In this document: piece by piece, positions 6,992 through 14,220 of the stretch
How the letters are laid out: each line of letters starts with the position of its first letter
Position numbering within the stretch: the stretch's first letter is position 1
NCBI GenBank assembly: GCA_049515555.1
Contig: JBEKTY010000171.1
Span: 1-22,713 of the forward strand
DNA: 22,713 nt
DNA from: JBEKTY01 sp049515555
GTDB lineage: Bacteria; Planctomycetota; Planctomycetia; Pirellulales; Thermoguttaceae
Direction: 5' to 3'
The notes under the pieces: model-generated
The model's database searches: none
What the model was told of the DNA's origin: nothing
What the model saw: only the letters and a program-made list of their open reading frames with translations
Position numbers and translations under genes: made by a program

Positions 6992-7944
6992 GGAAACTGC
7001 TCCAGGAGTTCCTCGATGCGATCGGTGGTCACGCGGCCGAAGCTTTGGCCGTCGATCTTCAGGGCCGGCGAGTGTGCACATAGCCCGAGGCAGCGCACGG
7101 TGCGGAGCGTGAAGCGCCCGGTGGGATCGGTCTGGCCCGGCTCGACGCCCAGCTTCTTTTCGAGCCGCTCCCGCAACACCCGCGAGCCGCGCGAGTGGCA
7201 CGACGTTCCCGCGCACACCTCGATCACGTGGCGGCCGGCGGGCTGCCAGGAGAAGCGATCGTAGAAACTGGCCACCCGCAGGATCTCCGGCAGCCGCATC
7301 TGCCAGCGGCAGGCGAGGTGCTCCAGGACTAGCCGCGGCAGGTAGCCGTAGGCCCGGTTGACCTCCTGCAGGACGGGCATCACGCCGCCCCGATCACCTT
7401 CGTAGCGGGCGAGGATCTCGTCCAGCCGGGCGGCGTCGGCGGGGGCCAACGGCTCGCTGGGCAGGAAGGGCGGCGGGGTCTCCGGGGTGTTACGGACCGG
7501 GCAGTGCGACCAGCAATCGCCGCAGCCGGTGCAGCGATCGGCCCGCACACTCCGCGGCCGCCGCAGGATCTCGACCTTGAAGTTGCCCGCCGTACCCTCC
7601 AGTGCCACGACGTCGGCCATCGTGATTACGTCGATGTTCTTATCCCGCAGGCACTCCACCAGCTTCGGCGAGATGATGCAGGTGGCGCAGTCGCCGGTGG
7701 GGAAGGTCTTGTCCAGGCGGGCCATGGTGCCGCCGATGGTCGGGCTCTCCTCGACCAGGTACACGGCGAACCCGGCGGCCGAGAGGTCCAAGGAAGCCTG
7801 GATGCCGGCCACCCCGCCCCCGCAGACCAGCACCGCACCGCAGGGCGCCGGGCCGGCGCCGGTGGTACCGATTTCGGCGACGATCCCGTTGCCATTGCCG
7901 TTGCCGCCCGCGATCCCGTTGCCGTTACCATTGCCGTGGCTCAT
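6988..7944 (-). CDS. HdrA N-terminal FAD fragment fused to NuoE
   Basis: A 318-residue fusion. Residues 1-30 are Gly/Asn low complexity. Residues about 36-150 match the first part of the HdrA thioredoxin-reductase-like domain: CGGGVAGIQASLDLSAAG (41-58) FAD motif, VYLVEESPTIGGTMARLDKT, DCATCIISPKLVE (C86, C89), then one ferredoxin-type set CTGCGDCWSHCPV (C138, C141, C144, C148). HdrA similarity then stops. Residues about 165-318 are NuoE-like: RAYGYLP, and the [2Fe-2S] ligands C244, C249, C285 and C289 in the canonical CX4C...CX3C spacing. The rest of this HdrA unit is in the NuoG fusion encoded from 5138, so the two polypeptides should together build one flavoprotein fold. The ATG start overlaps the hdrB stop by four bases, and its stop overlaps the nuoF start by four. 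Confidence 0.88.
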   Translation of the reverse strand: MSHGNGNGNGIAGGNGNGNGIVAEIGTTGAGPAPCGAVLVCGGGVAGIQASLDLSAAGFAVYLVEESPTIGGTMARLDKTFPTGDCATCIISPKLVECLRDKNIDVITMADVVALEGTAGNFKVEILRRPRSVRADRCTGCGDCWSHCPVRNTPETPPPFLPSEPLAPADAARLDEILARYEGDRGGVMPVLQEVNRAYGYLPRLVLEHLACRWQMRLPEILRVASFYDRFSWQPAGRHVIEVCAGTSCHSRGSRVLRERLEKKLGVEPGQTDPTGRFTLRTVRCLGLCAHSPALKIDGQSFGRVTTDRIEELLEQFP

Positions 7945-8981
7945 GCGTCACCTCGTGCGCCGGCGTGCGCCGGCGTCTGGCATGCACCTGCATGCGCCGG
8001 CGTCTGGCATGCACCTGCGTGTGCCGACGGGCCGCAGGCACAGCAACTGCGGGCAAACAAATGGTCGGCATTGACCAACAGGGCGCTCAGGCCCAGGTCG
8101 TCGGCCGACAGGCCCAAGGCCAGCCCCAGGAGTTGCGTAACGTAGAGTACCGGCGTGGGTGGCAGGGGCGCGCGGGTGCCACGGTTGGCTTGCCCAACCG
8201 TGTTCTGGGCACTGCTGGACGAGCCAGCAGTGGCACCCTTCAGGTGCTCGTCGCCGGCGGCGCCGCCCGATTGGCGCAGGTCGAGGTTGAGCTGGCACAA
8301 GGGGCAGGCGACGGAGATGCAGTCGGCCCCGGCCCGCCGGGCCATGGCCACCAGCCGCCGGCCGAGTCGGGCCACCACGCCGCCGTGGGTGATCGACAAG
8401 CCGGCCCCGCAACATTCGGTCTTCATCGGCCAGCGGACCGGCTCGCCGCCGGCCGCCGCCACCAGGTCGTCCATGGCCGTGGGGTTCTCCGGATTGTCGA
8501 AGGCGGTGATCTCCGGCGGGCGGGTCAGCAGGCAGCCGTAATAGCAGGCCACGCGCAGCCGGGTGAGCGGCCGCTTGACCTTTTCGCGGATGGCCTCCAG
8601 GCCCAGGTGATTGGCCAGCACGTCGAGCAGGTGATGCACCGCGACCTGGCCGCCGTAGGGCTTGCCGGTGACGAACTCGGCCCGGCGGCGCTCCTCGGGC
8701 GCGCTGTTCACCTGGTGGTTGGCCGTTCGCAGCCGGGCATAGCAGGAGGCGCAGGCCGTAAGGACCGGCCGGCCCATGGCCTCGGCCTTCTGCAGGTTCA
8801 GCACCGGCAGGGCCACGGCCAGGGCGGGGTTGGTGCCGTGCGCCGGCGTCGAGCCGCAGCAGACCCAATCGGGGATCTCCTCCAGCTCGATCCCCAGGGC
8901 GCGGCACACCGCGCGGGCCGAGCGGTCGAAATCCCAGGCGGTGGATTCCAGGCTGCAACCGGGAAAATAGGCGTACTTCAC
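7941..8981 (-). CDS. hdrB: HdrB-like heterodisulfide reductase subunit (two CCG domains)
   Basis: A 346-residue protein with two cysteine-rich CCG domains that in HdrB bind non-cubane [4Fe-4S] clusters at the disulfide-reducing site. Domain 1 has C9, C41-C42 and C77/C80 (FPGCS, WVCCGS, CASC). Domain 2 has C146/C150, C190-C191 and C226/C229 (CYYGC, ECCGAG, CPLC). The start is GTG at 8981, overlapping the hdrC stop by four bases (GTGA). Two repeats are translated. A hairpin-rich 63-bp element encodes residues about 249-269. A 27-bp tandem repeat encodes the C-terminal HAGACQTPA repeats (about 331-344), adding extra cysteines after the family end. The physiological substrate is unknown; in the MetFV context HdrB may be an electron relay and need not reduce a disulfide. 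Confidence 0.9.
   Translation of the reverse strand: MKYAYFPGCSLESTAWDFDRSARAVCRALGIELEEIPDWVCCGSTPAHGTNPALAVALPVLNLQKAEAMGRPVLTACASCYARLRTANHQVNSAPEERRRAEFVTGKPYGGQVAVHHLLDVLANHLGLEAIREKVKRPLTRLRVACYYGCLLTRPPEITAFDNPENPTAMDDLVAAAGGEPVRWPMKTECCGAGLSITHGGVVARLGRRLVAMARRAGADCISVACPLCQLNLDLRQSGGAAGDEHLKGATAGSSSSAQNTVGQANRGTRAPLPPTPVLYVTQLLGLALGLSADDLGLSALLVNADHLFARSCCACGPSAHAGACQTPAHAGACQTPAHAGARGDA
7956..8030. repeat. 27-bp tandem repeat at the 3' end of hdrB
   Basis: Two full 27-bp units (7966-7992 and 7993-8019) with partial copies on both sides, core TGCGCCGGCGTCTGGCATGC. The period is a multiple of three, so copy number can change without altering the hdrB frame. It is translated as HAGACQTPA units. 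Confidence 0.9.
8175..8237. repeat. Branched hairpin element inside hdrB
   Basis: Outer arms GGTGCCA (8175-8181) and TGGCACC (8231-8237) enclose two hairpins, CGGTTGG/CCAACCG and CACTGCTGG/CCAGCAGTG. This is a three-way-junction layout. At 63 bp it is a multiple of three and is translated in frame as a Ser/Ala/Gly-rich insertion in HdrB, after the second CCG domain cysteines. Confidence 0.8.
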
Positions 8982-9607
8982 GGCTGCTGCTCCTCTTCGG
9001 CCGAAGGAGACAGTCCCGGTTTCGGAGAAGGGGACAGTCCCAGTTTCGTCGGACGAAACTCGGGACAGTCCCCTGCCCGGCGGAATATTTGCCGCACTTC
9101 GCCCGTGCTGCCGCTCCGCTTGGGCAGCAGCGACAGCTTGCCCTTGGCCAGCATCTTGGGCACGTTGCCGACGTCGGTCAGCAGGTCGCCGGTGCGGAGC
9201 TTGTAGGCGGTCATCATGCCGGCCTCGAACAACCGGCCGTGATGGCGGACGCTGCCCAGGAACGAGCGGTTGAACTGCCTGCCGCGGCGGTCGGGAATGT
9301 CGGCCTTGCGCTCGACGGCCATGATCCGCAGGGCGTCCATTACGGCGGCCAGGTCGATGCCCATCGGGCAGCGGGTGGTGCAGGCTTCGCACGATGCGCA
9401 CAGCCAGATCGCCCGCGACTCGAGCACCTCACCCTCCAGGCCGAACTGCACCATGCGCATTACCTGGCTGGGCGCCAGGTCCATGTCCGGGGCGATGGGG
9501 CAGCCGCTGGTACACTTGTGGCACTGGAAGCAGGCTCCCGCGGGCGTGCCGCTGCGGCGGCAGACCTCTTGCAGGAAGTCGGTGGTGTTCAAGGGCGTGG
9601 TTTCCAA
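8978..9607 (-). CDS. hdrC: HdrC-like ferredoxin subunit of heterodisulfide reductase
   Basis: A 209-residue protein with two [4Fe-4S] sets, CFQCHKCTSGC (C26, C29, C32, C36) and CASCEACTTRC (C70, C73, C76, C80), then the helical HdrC region with SFLGSVRHHG. HdrC passes electrons from HdrA to HdrB. The most likely start is TTG at 9607, giving METTPLNTTDFLQEV; no strong ribosome binding site is visible because repeats fill the upstream gap. Residues about 179-201 come from one full and one partial palindromic element (GDCPEFRPTKLGLSPS...), so the native C-terminus seems to have been extended. The stop overlaps the hdrB start by four bases, so the extension sets the translational coupling. Confidence 0.88.
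   Translation of the reverse strand: METTPLNTTDFLQEVCRRSGTPAGACFQCHKCTSGCPIAPDMDLAPSQVMRMVQFGLEGEVLESRAIWLCASCEACTTRCPMGIDLAAVMDALRIMAVERKADIPDRRGRQFNRSFLGSVRHHGRLFEAGMMTAYKLRTGDLLTDVGNVPKMLAKGKLSLLPKRSGSTGEVRQIFRRAGDCPEFRPTKLGLSPSPKPGLSPSAEEEQQP
9006..9073. repeat. GGGGACAGTCCC palindromic element, copy 6 (partial + full), at the hdrC 3' end
   Basis: A partial arm (GGAGACAGTCCC) begins at 9006. A full copy lies at 9030-9073 with stem AGTTTCGTCGGACGAAACT. It is translated as the HdrC C-terminal tail, and the GGCCGAA flank is present. Confidence 0.9.
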
Positions 9608-9728
9608 TGGTCGGTTTCCAGTATTCAGTTTTCAGTGTAAAGTGTTCAGTTTGCCCTCACCCTAGCCCTCTCCCGGAGGGAGAGGGGACCGGGCAATTTA
9701 CAATTTGCAATCTCCAATTTGCAATTTC
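9608..9728. repeat. Composite repeat cluster between the glutamate-synthase amidotransferase gene and hdrC
   Basis: Three repeat types lie back to back: TTCAGTTTTCAGTG-type direct repeats (about 9610-9652), a CCCTCACCCTAGCCCTCTCCC palindromic half-element (9653-9690), and AATTTGCAAT-type repeats (9691-9728). Together they fill the whole 121-bp gap. The palindrome CCCTCTCCCGGAGGGAGAGGG could form a strong hairpin in the mRNA just before hdrC. Confidence 0.85.
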
Positions 9729-12566
9729 CTACTCGCCCAATCCTTCCATTTCGGCCTCGGCTTCGACGTCTTTGCGGGGCATTACTTTGCGGTAGACCTC
9801 GGCCGGCGGCCGGCGGACGCCGTCGACGGTAAGCAGATCGCGATCGATGCGGATGCCCAGCAGCCGCTCGTTCTCTTCCAGGTAGGGCGTGAGCAGTTTC
9901 CAGTCGGCGGCTGACAGCCCACGGTAGACGCCGCCGTTGAGCTGCTCATCTACCAGGGTGCGGTGCGGATCGCGGACGTAAATCGCCCCGCCCGAGGCCA
10001 GCGACAGCAGGTTGCTGCCGGGATAGGGCATATCCAGGGGCACGGCCCGGCCGCGATCGTCGAAGCGCAGGCCGTTGACCACGGCAAATCCGCCGCCCGC
10101 CAGGGGATTGGCGGCCATGAACGACTCGGCCAGGAAGTCCAAGGCGGTGCCGTTGATGACGACCCGCGGGCGGCCGACGGCGTTAATCATGGGCCGGCCG
10201 GCGGCGTTGCCCAACACGTAGATCTCGCCGCCCTTGGCGCCGTACAGGAACGTCTGGCCCACGTCGCCGAAAATGACGATCCGGCCGCGCTTGGTGATTT
10301 GGCCCACCTGGTCCTGGGCGTTGCCGTGCACGCGGACCTCAAGGCCGTCCATGCCCGAGCCCAGGTAGTCGCCCGGATTGTCGTAGCAATCGATCCGCAG
10401 GCCGTCGGTGCCGGGGCCGAAACCGGCGGCGTGGAAGCGGGTTCCGCGGGTGTTGTAGTGCACCAGCCGCCGCCAGCCGAGCTGGTAGGCCCGCACGGCC
10501 AGCCGGGCGTCGCAGTCGGGCCCTTCGGGGGCGAAACCGCGGGCATCGACCAGCAGCGTGGCCCCGGGCTCGGGCGGGCCGCAAAGCTGGTCGCGGCTGT
10601 CCCAGGTGATCCGCCGCAGCGCGCCCGGGGCCGACTCGTGGCACAACGGCTGCTGCTGGAAGACCTGCTCCAGCGAGCCGCGGACAATGGTCAGCACGGA
10701 GCTGCGCTTCTTGTCGCCGGTGGGATAGCGGCGGTCGAGGGCCAGCGTGAGGGCCTCGATGGCCAGCAGGGGTTTTTCCCGAGCGGCGCGGGCCGCAAGC
10801 TCATCGACCAGCCAGCGCAGCCGATCGTAATCCATGTCCGGCAGCCGGTCGCGGAACCAGGCGAACAAGTCGTGGGGCTCGCCGGCGGCCAGGGCCTCGT
10901 CCAAGGCCGCCCCGTCGGCGGCCGTGTCGGCCGGCCGCCGGGCCGGAACCGACAGGTTGCAATGCCGCTGGCCGGGCAGCGTGGCCACGGCGGCCCCGAA
11001 CTTGTTCGTTACACGCAGGGCGTAATGGCCGTTGCCATTTGATTCGCCGGACGACGGACGACGGACGACGGACGGAGCTGCTTGTGTCCTTCCTCCGTCG
11101 TCCTTGCCGGTCCCCTCGCCTCTCGGGAGAGGGCTAGGGTGAGGGCTCCGGGAACCTGTTGCTGATTCGCCATTCTTAACCGAATCGGCCCTCACCCCCT
11201 GCCCCTCTCCCGGAAGGAGAGGGGAGACAGTCAGCAGGAAGGCCCCGCCGTCGGTGGCGCTACCGCCGCGGGCGTTCCAGTACATGTCGGCCACGGGCGT
11301 GAAGCGGCTGTCTTCCCGCGCCAGGCTGGCCAGCGTGGCGTCGATGGCCTGTTTCTCCGAGCAGATCAGTCCGATCGACACCGCGCCCTCCTGCAAGGCG
11401 AAGACCTGCGGCCGAAGCATGGCCGTATCGGTAATGCCCAGCAATTGGAACTGCCGGGTCTCGGCCAGGCTGCGGGCGATGATGAAGAACCAGGGCCCGT
11501 CGGGCGAGGCGTGAATGTGGGCCGCCTGGATCTGCCGGTAGATGTGCTGCTTATCGGCGGGCAGGCGGTCGAAATCGGCCTCGGTGGTGGGCGCCAGGGC
11601 CTCGATAATGTACTCCGTCGGATAGCGGTAGACGCGGCTCCACAGGTCGAACAGTTGCACCGAGACCTCGGTGTCGGTGAGGAACTGGGGGTAGATGCCG
11701 CGGCCGGCCAGGTACTCGGTGACCGAGGCGTAATTGGCGAAGTCGCCGTTGTGGACCAGGGCCTCGTTCAGGCCGATGAAGGGGTGTGCCCCGCCGGGAT
11801 GCCACACGCGGCCCTTGGTGGGATAGCGCTGGTGGGCGATCCACACGTGGGCCCGCGTATCCTCCATGCGGTAATACTGCACCGCCGCCTCGGCAAAGCC
11901 CACGATCTTGACGATCAGCAGGTTCCGGGCATGGGAGACCACGAAGGCCCGCTTCTCGCCCAGCGAGGCGTAGTATTGGGCGTTCAGGCGGACCGAGTTC
12001 TGGTAGACGAACTCGTCTTCCACGTCGCGCTGGGACATGTCGGCCCGCGAGCCGGCCAGGTGGCTCTCTTCGGCGAAGCGGGCCAGCACGGCCGGCTTGA
12101 CGCGGACGAAGTAGCGGGCCACGTCCGGCGGGCGAACCTCCAGCAGGGGCACCTCGCGGTGGTCGCCCACGGTGGGGATCAGCCCGCCCTGGTCGATGTC
12201 GAAATAGGGCTCGAGGAACGTCTTCTCGACCTCGCCGCGGGCGGCCGCGTCCAGGAGGGCCACCTGCACGATGTAGTTCTCTTCCAGGACCTTTCGGGAG
12301 ACGCCCAGGTCCTCGGGCACCAGGCCGCAGGCGGCAATGCCGCCGCCCTTGCCGTTGCCGCGGTTCCGCATCTGGATGGAGGGCTCGTAGATGTGGCGGC
12401 CGCTGACGGGGATCGTGCAGGCGAAGCCCGTCACGCCGCAGCCGCCCTCGGCCTCGACGACCCGGCCGGCGCCAGGCACCGGTGGGTGGCACCGGCCTCC
12501 GGCCAGTGTTTGCCGCGAGGCGAGGATCGCTTCCACGCGGTTCCAGTTGTGCTGCCGGTGGTGCAT
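9729..12566 (-). CDS. Glutamate synthase-type class II amidotransferase fused to a GXGXG domain
   Basis: A 945-residue protein. Its N-terminal part is a class II glutamine amidotransferase domain with the likely nucleophile C43 in GGCGVTGFAC and the segments HQRYPTKGRVWHPGGAHPF and ALVHNGDFANY. Its C-terminal part is a glutamate-synthase GXGXG beta-helix with GNAQDQVGQ, GDVGQTFLYGAKGG and GNAAGRPMINAVGRP. The FMN domain is encoded separately by the upstream genes, as in archaeal-type split glutamate synthases. Start ATG 12566 leaves 42 residues before C43, so the cysteine would need propeptide cleavage as in GltB; part of that leader (about 22-34) may itself be repeat-derived. About 190 bp of repeat DNA is translated at residues about 446-509 between the two halves. 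The stop is TAG at 9729. Synthesis of glutamate by this set is likely but not proven. Confidence 0.85.
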   Translation of the reverse strand: MHHRQHNWNRVEAILASRQTLAGGRCHPPVPGAGRVVEAEGGCGVTGFACTIPVSGRHIYEPSIQMRNRGNGKGGGIAACGLVPEDLGVSRKVLEENYIVQVALLDAAARGEVEKTFLEPYFDIDQGGLIPTVGDHREVPLLEVRPPDVARYFVRVKPAVLARFAEESHLAGSRADMSQRDVEDEFVYQNSVRLNAQYYASLGEKRAFVVSHARNLLIVKIVGFAEAAVQYYRMEDTRAHVWIAHQRYPTKGRVWHPGGAHPFIGLNEALVHNGDFANYASVTEYLAGRGIYPQFLTDTEVSVQLFDLWSRVYRYPTEYIIEALAPTTEADFDRLPADKQHIYRQIQAAHIHASPDGPWFFIIARSLAETRQFQLLGITDTAMLRPQVFALQEGAVSIGLICSEKQAIDATLASLAREDSRFTPVADMYWNARGGSATDGGAFLLTVSPLLPGEGQGVRADSVKNGESATGSRSPHPSPLPRGEGTGKDDGGRTQAAPSVVRRPSSGESNGNGHYALRVTNKFGAAVATLPGQRHCNLSVPARRPADTAADGAALDEALAAGEPHDLFAWFRDRLPDMDYDRLRWLVDELAARAAREKPLLAIEALTLALDRRYPTGDKKRSSVLTIVRGSLEQVFQQQPLCHESAPGALRRITWDSRDQLCGPPEPGATLLVDARGFAPEGPDCDARLAVRAYQLGWRRLVHYNTRGTRFHAAGFGPGTDGLRIDCYDNPGDYLGSGMDGLEVRVHGNAQDQVGQITKRGRIVIFGDVGQTFLYGAKGGEIYVLGNAAGRPMINAVGRPRVVINGTALDFLAESFMAANPLAGGGFAVVNGLRFDDRGRAVPLDMPYPGSNLLSLASGGAIYVRDPHRTLVDEQLNGGVYRGLSAADWKLLTPYLEENERLLGIRIDRDLLTVDGVRRPPAEVYRKVMPRKDVEAEAEMEGLGE
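11041..11230. repeat. 190-bp composite palindromic insertion inside the amidotransferase/GXGXG gene
   Basis: It contains GGACGAC tandem units with an inverted partner (about 11049-11103), then a CCCCTCGCCTCTCGGGAGAG half-element (11111-11147) and its inverted copy (11188-11226). The same paired arrangement occurs between genes at 19424-19519. Here the whole block is open in the gene's frame and encodes a Ser/Pro/Gly/Arg-rich linker (SPHPSPLPRGEGTGKDDGG region) between the two conserved domains. Confidence 0.9.
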
Positions 12567-12586
12567 GGCGCTAGAGCCCTGTGTCA

Positions 12587-12655
12587 TCCCTAAATCCCCA
12601 AATCCCCAAATCCCCAAATCCCCAAATCCCCAAATCCCTAAATCCCTAAATCCCC
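12587..12655. repeat. AAATCCCC octamer array between two glutamate-synthase genes
   Basis: About 8.5 units of AAATCCCC/AAATCCCT on the plus strand, G-rich on the coding strand. This orientation is opposite to the other three arrays in the cluster. Its right end provides the stop codon (GGGGATTTAG) of the ferredoxin-FMN gene that ends at 12646. Confidence 0.92.
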
Positions 12656-14220
12656 GACTGCGGGCTCTCGTAGTCCAAGTGCCTGAGCAGGTCGGTGCGG
12701 CCGCGGAGGGCGGCCACCGATTCGAGGCCCAGGCGATACAGGATGTCCAACAGCGTCTCCCGCCAGGCATGGTACAGGTTGACCAGCCGCTGGGTGCACC
12801 ACTGGACGGAGACCATTTCCAGCAGCTCGGGGTCGGTGGTGGCGATGCCGCGAGCGCAGCCGCGGCCGCTTTCGCAGCAGCCGCAGCGGATGCAGCCCAC
12901 GGCCACCAGCTCGGCCGTGCCCACCACGCAGCCGTCGGCGCCCAGGGCGATGGCCTTGGCCACGTCCCAGGCCGAGCGGATCCCGCCGCTGGCCACCACC
13001 GTGATCTGGTCGCGGATGCCTTCGGCCTGCAGGAACTGGTGCACGCGGCCGATGGCGTACTCGATGGGCATGGCGATGTTCTTCTTGGCGATGTTCGGCG
13101 CGGCGCCCGTCCCGCCGTAGCTGCCGTCGAGGTGCACGATGTGCCCGCCGGCGTAGTACACCCCCACGGCCACCATGTCCACGTCGACCGGCGTGGAGAC
13201 CTTGGCCGAGAGCAGCGCGGCGGGATTGACGTGCGCGATCCAGTCCAGGTGCTTCTTGTGGTCTTCCACGGAATAAACGCTGTGGAAGGGGAAGGGCGAG
13301 AAGAGCGAGACGCCCACCGGGGTCTCGCGGAGCGCAGCCACGCTGGGCGTGTTCTTGTCGCCCAGCAGGTGCCCGCCCAGGCCCGGCTTGGCCCCCTGGG
13401 CATACTTGAACTCGACGATCCGCGCCCGCTGGATCGTCTCCTCGCGGACGCCGAACAGCCCGGTGGCCACCTGCGTGATCACGTGGTCCTGATAGGGGAT
13501 GAAGCGCTCGGGATAGCCGCCTTCGCCGGTGCAGGTAAAGCCGTGGAAGGCCTTGGCGACCCGGGCCTTGCCCAGCAGGACGCGGATGTTGGTCGAGCCG
13601 AACGACATGCCGCCGCCGTACCAGGGCACGTCGATGGTGATCTTGGCCCGGGTGTCATTCTGCCGGTTCAGCCGCAAGGTGGTGGAGATGTCCGCGCGGC
13701 GCAGGGCGGCGGGCGGGGCGGATGGGAAGCGGAATCGCAAGCGGTCGAACCCGCCGCCCGAGCCGCCCACCTCTTGCTCCAGATGCGCCGGCGGCGGCTG
13801 GCCCGTCTCCACCATGTGCCACGTACTGACCAGCAGGTCCGGCGTCCAGCGGCAGTCGCCCAGCGTCTCGAAGGCCGGGTTCTCGGCCAGCGTCAGGGCC
13901 TGCCGCGGGCAGTGTTCGACGCACAGCGGGCCGCCCATGTCGCACTGCGGCCCCAGGCAGCGATAATCCAGCGGCCGGGGCATCGCCCGGTAGCCCGCGG
14001 TGTGCACGTGCACGCCATAGCGGCAGACCTCGGCGCAGCGGCCGCACGCCGCGCAGTCTTCCGACCGCCGTATGGAATACTTGCCGATCTCGTTGCGGTA
14101 GCGCGGCGGGGCGTGCGCCGGCCGGCGCGAGATTTCGCTGCCCTCCGCCGACGGCGGTTGGGCCGCGGGCTGGGCCGGCTGCTCTAACCGTGCGCTCTCG
14201 GTCGATTCGATCGTGCTCAC
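12646..14220 (-). CDS. gltB: Ferredoxin-FMN glutamate synthase domain protein (archaeal-type GltB2)
   Basis: A 524-residue protein. Residues 50-110 hold ferredoxin-like sets (C56, C59, C62, C66; C88, C93, C100, C104). Residues about 180-490 form the FMN-binding synthase barrel: PWYGGGMSFGSTN, FTCTGEGGYPERF, GAKPGLGGHLLG, SPFPFHSVYSVEDHKKHLDW, YGGTGAAPN and VASGGIRSAWDVAKAIALGA. A Cys-rich CIRCGCCESGRGCARGIATTDP region resembles the Fe-S region of glutamate synthases. It should convert 2-oxoglutarate and ammonia to glutamate using ferredoxin-like electrons. The start is GTG at 14220, overlapping the preceding stop by four bases; an upstream extension is not needed. The C-terminal IS-free tail ends in the octamer array, which provides the stop. 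Confidence 0.88.
   Translation of the reverse strand: MSTIESTESARLEQPAQPAAQPPSAEGSEISRRPAHAPPRYRNEIGKYSIRRSEDCAACGRCAEVCRYGVHVHTAGYRAMPRPLDYRCLGPQCDMGGPLCVEHCPRQALTLAENPAFETLGDCRWTPDLLVSTWHMVETGQPPPAHLEQEVGGSGGGFDRLRFRFPSAPPAALRRADISTTLRLNRQNDTRAKITIDVPWYGGGMSFGSTNIRVLLGKARVAKAFHGFTCTGEGGYPERFIPYQDHVITQVATGLFGVREETIQRARIVEFKYAQGAKPGLGGHLLGDKNTPSVAALRETPVGVSLFSPFPFHSVYSVEDHKKHLDWIAHVNPAALLSAKVSTPVDVDMVAVGVYYAGGHIVHLDGSYGGTGAAPNIAKKNIAMPIEYAIGRVHQFLQAEGIRDQITVVASGGIRSAWDVAKAIALGADGCVVGTAELVAVGCIRCGCCESGRGCARGIATTDPELLEMVSVQWCTQRLVNLYHAWRETLLDILYRLGLESVAALRGRTDLLRHLDYESPQSGI

Noticed and set aside
12587..12655. True telomere or chromosome end
   Set aside because: The octamer arrays are short, occur at four internal sites in both orientations and lie between functioning genes.
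12567..13403. Upstream extension of the amidotransferase frame through the octamer array
   Set aside because: The frame stays open only because the array and the neighbouring gene lack stops in it. The upstream translation is Trp/Ser/Arg-rich shadow of the FMN gene, and the family N-terminus fits ATG 12566.
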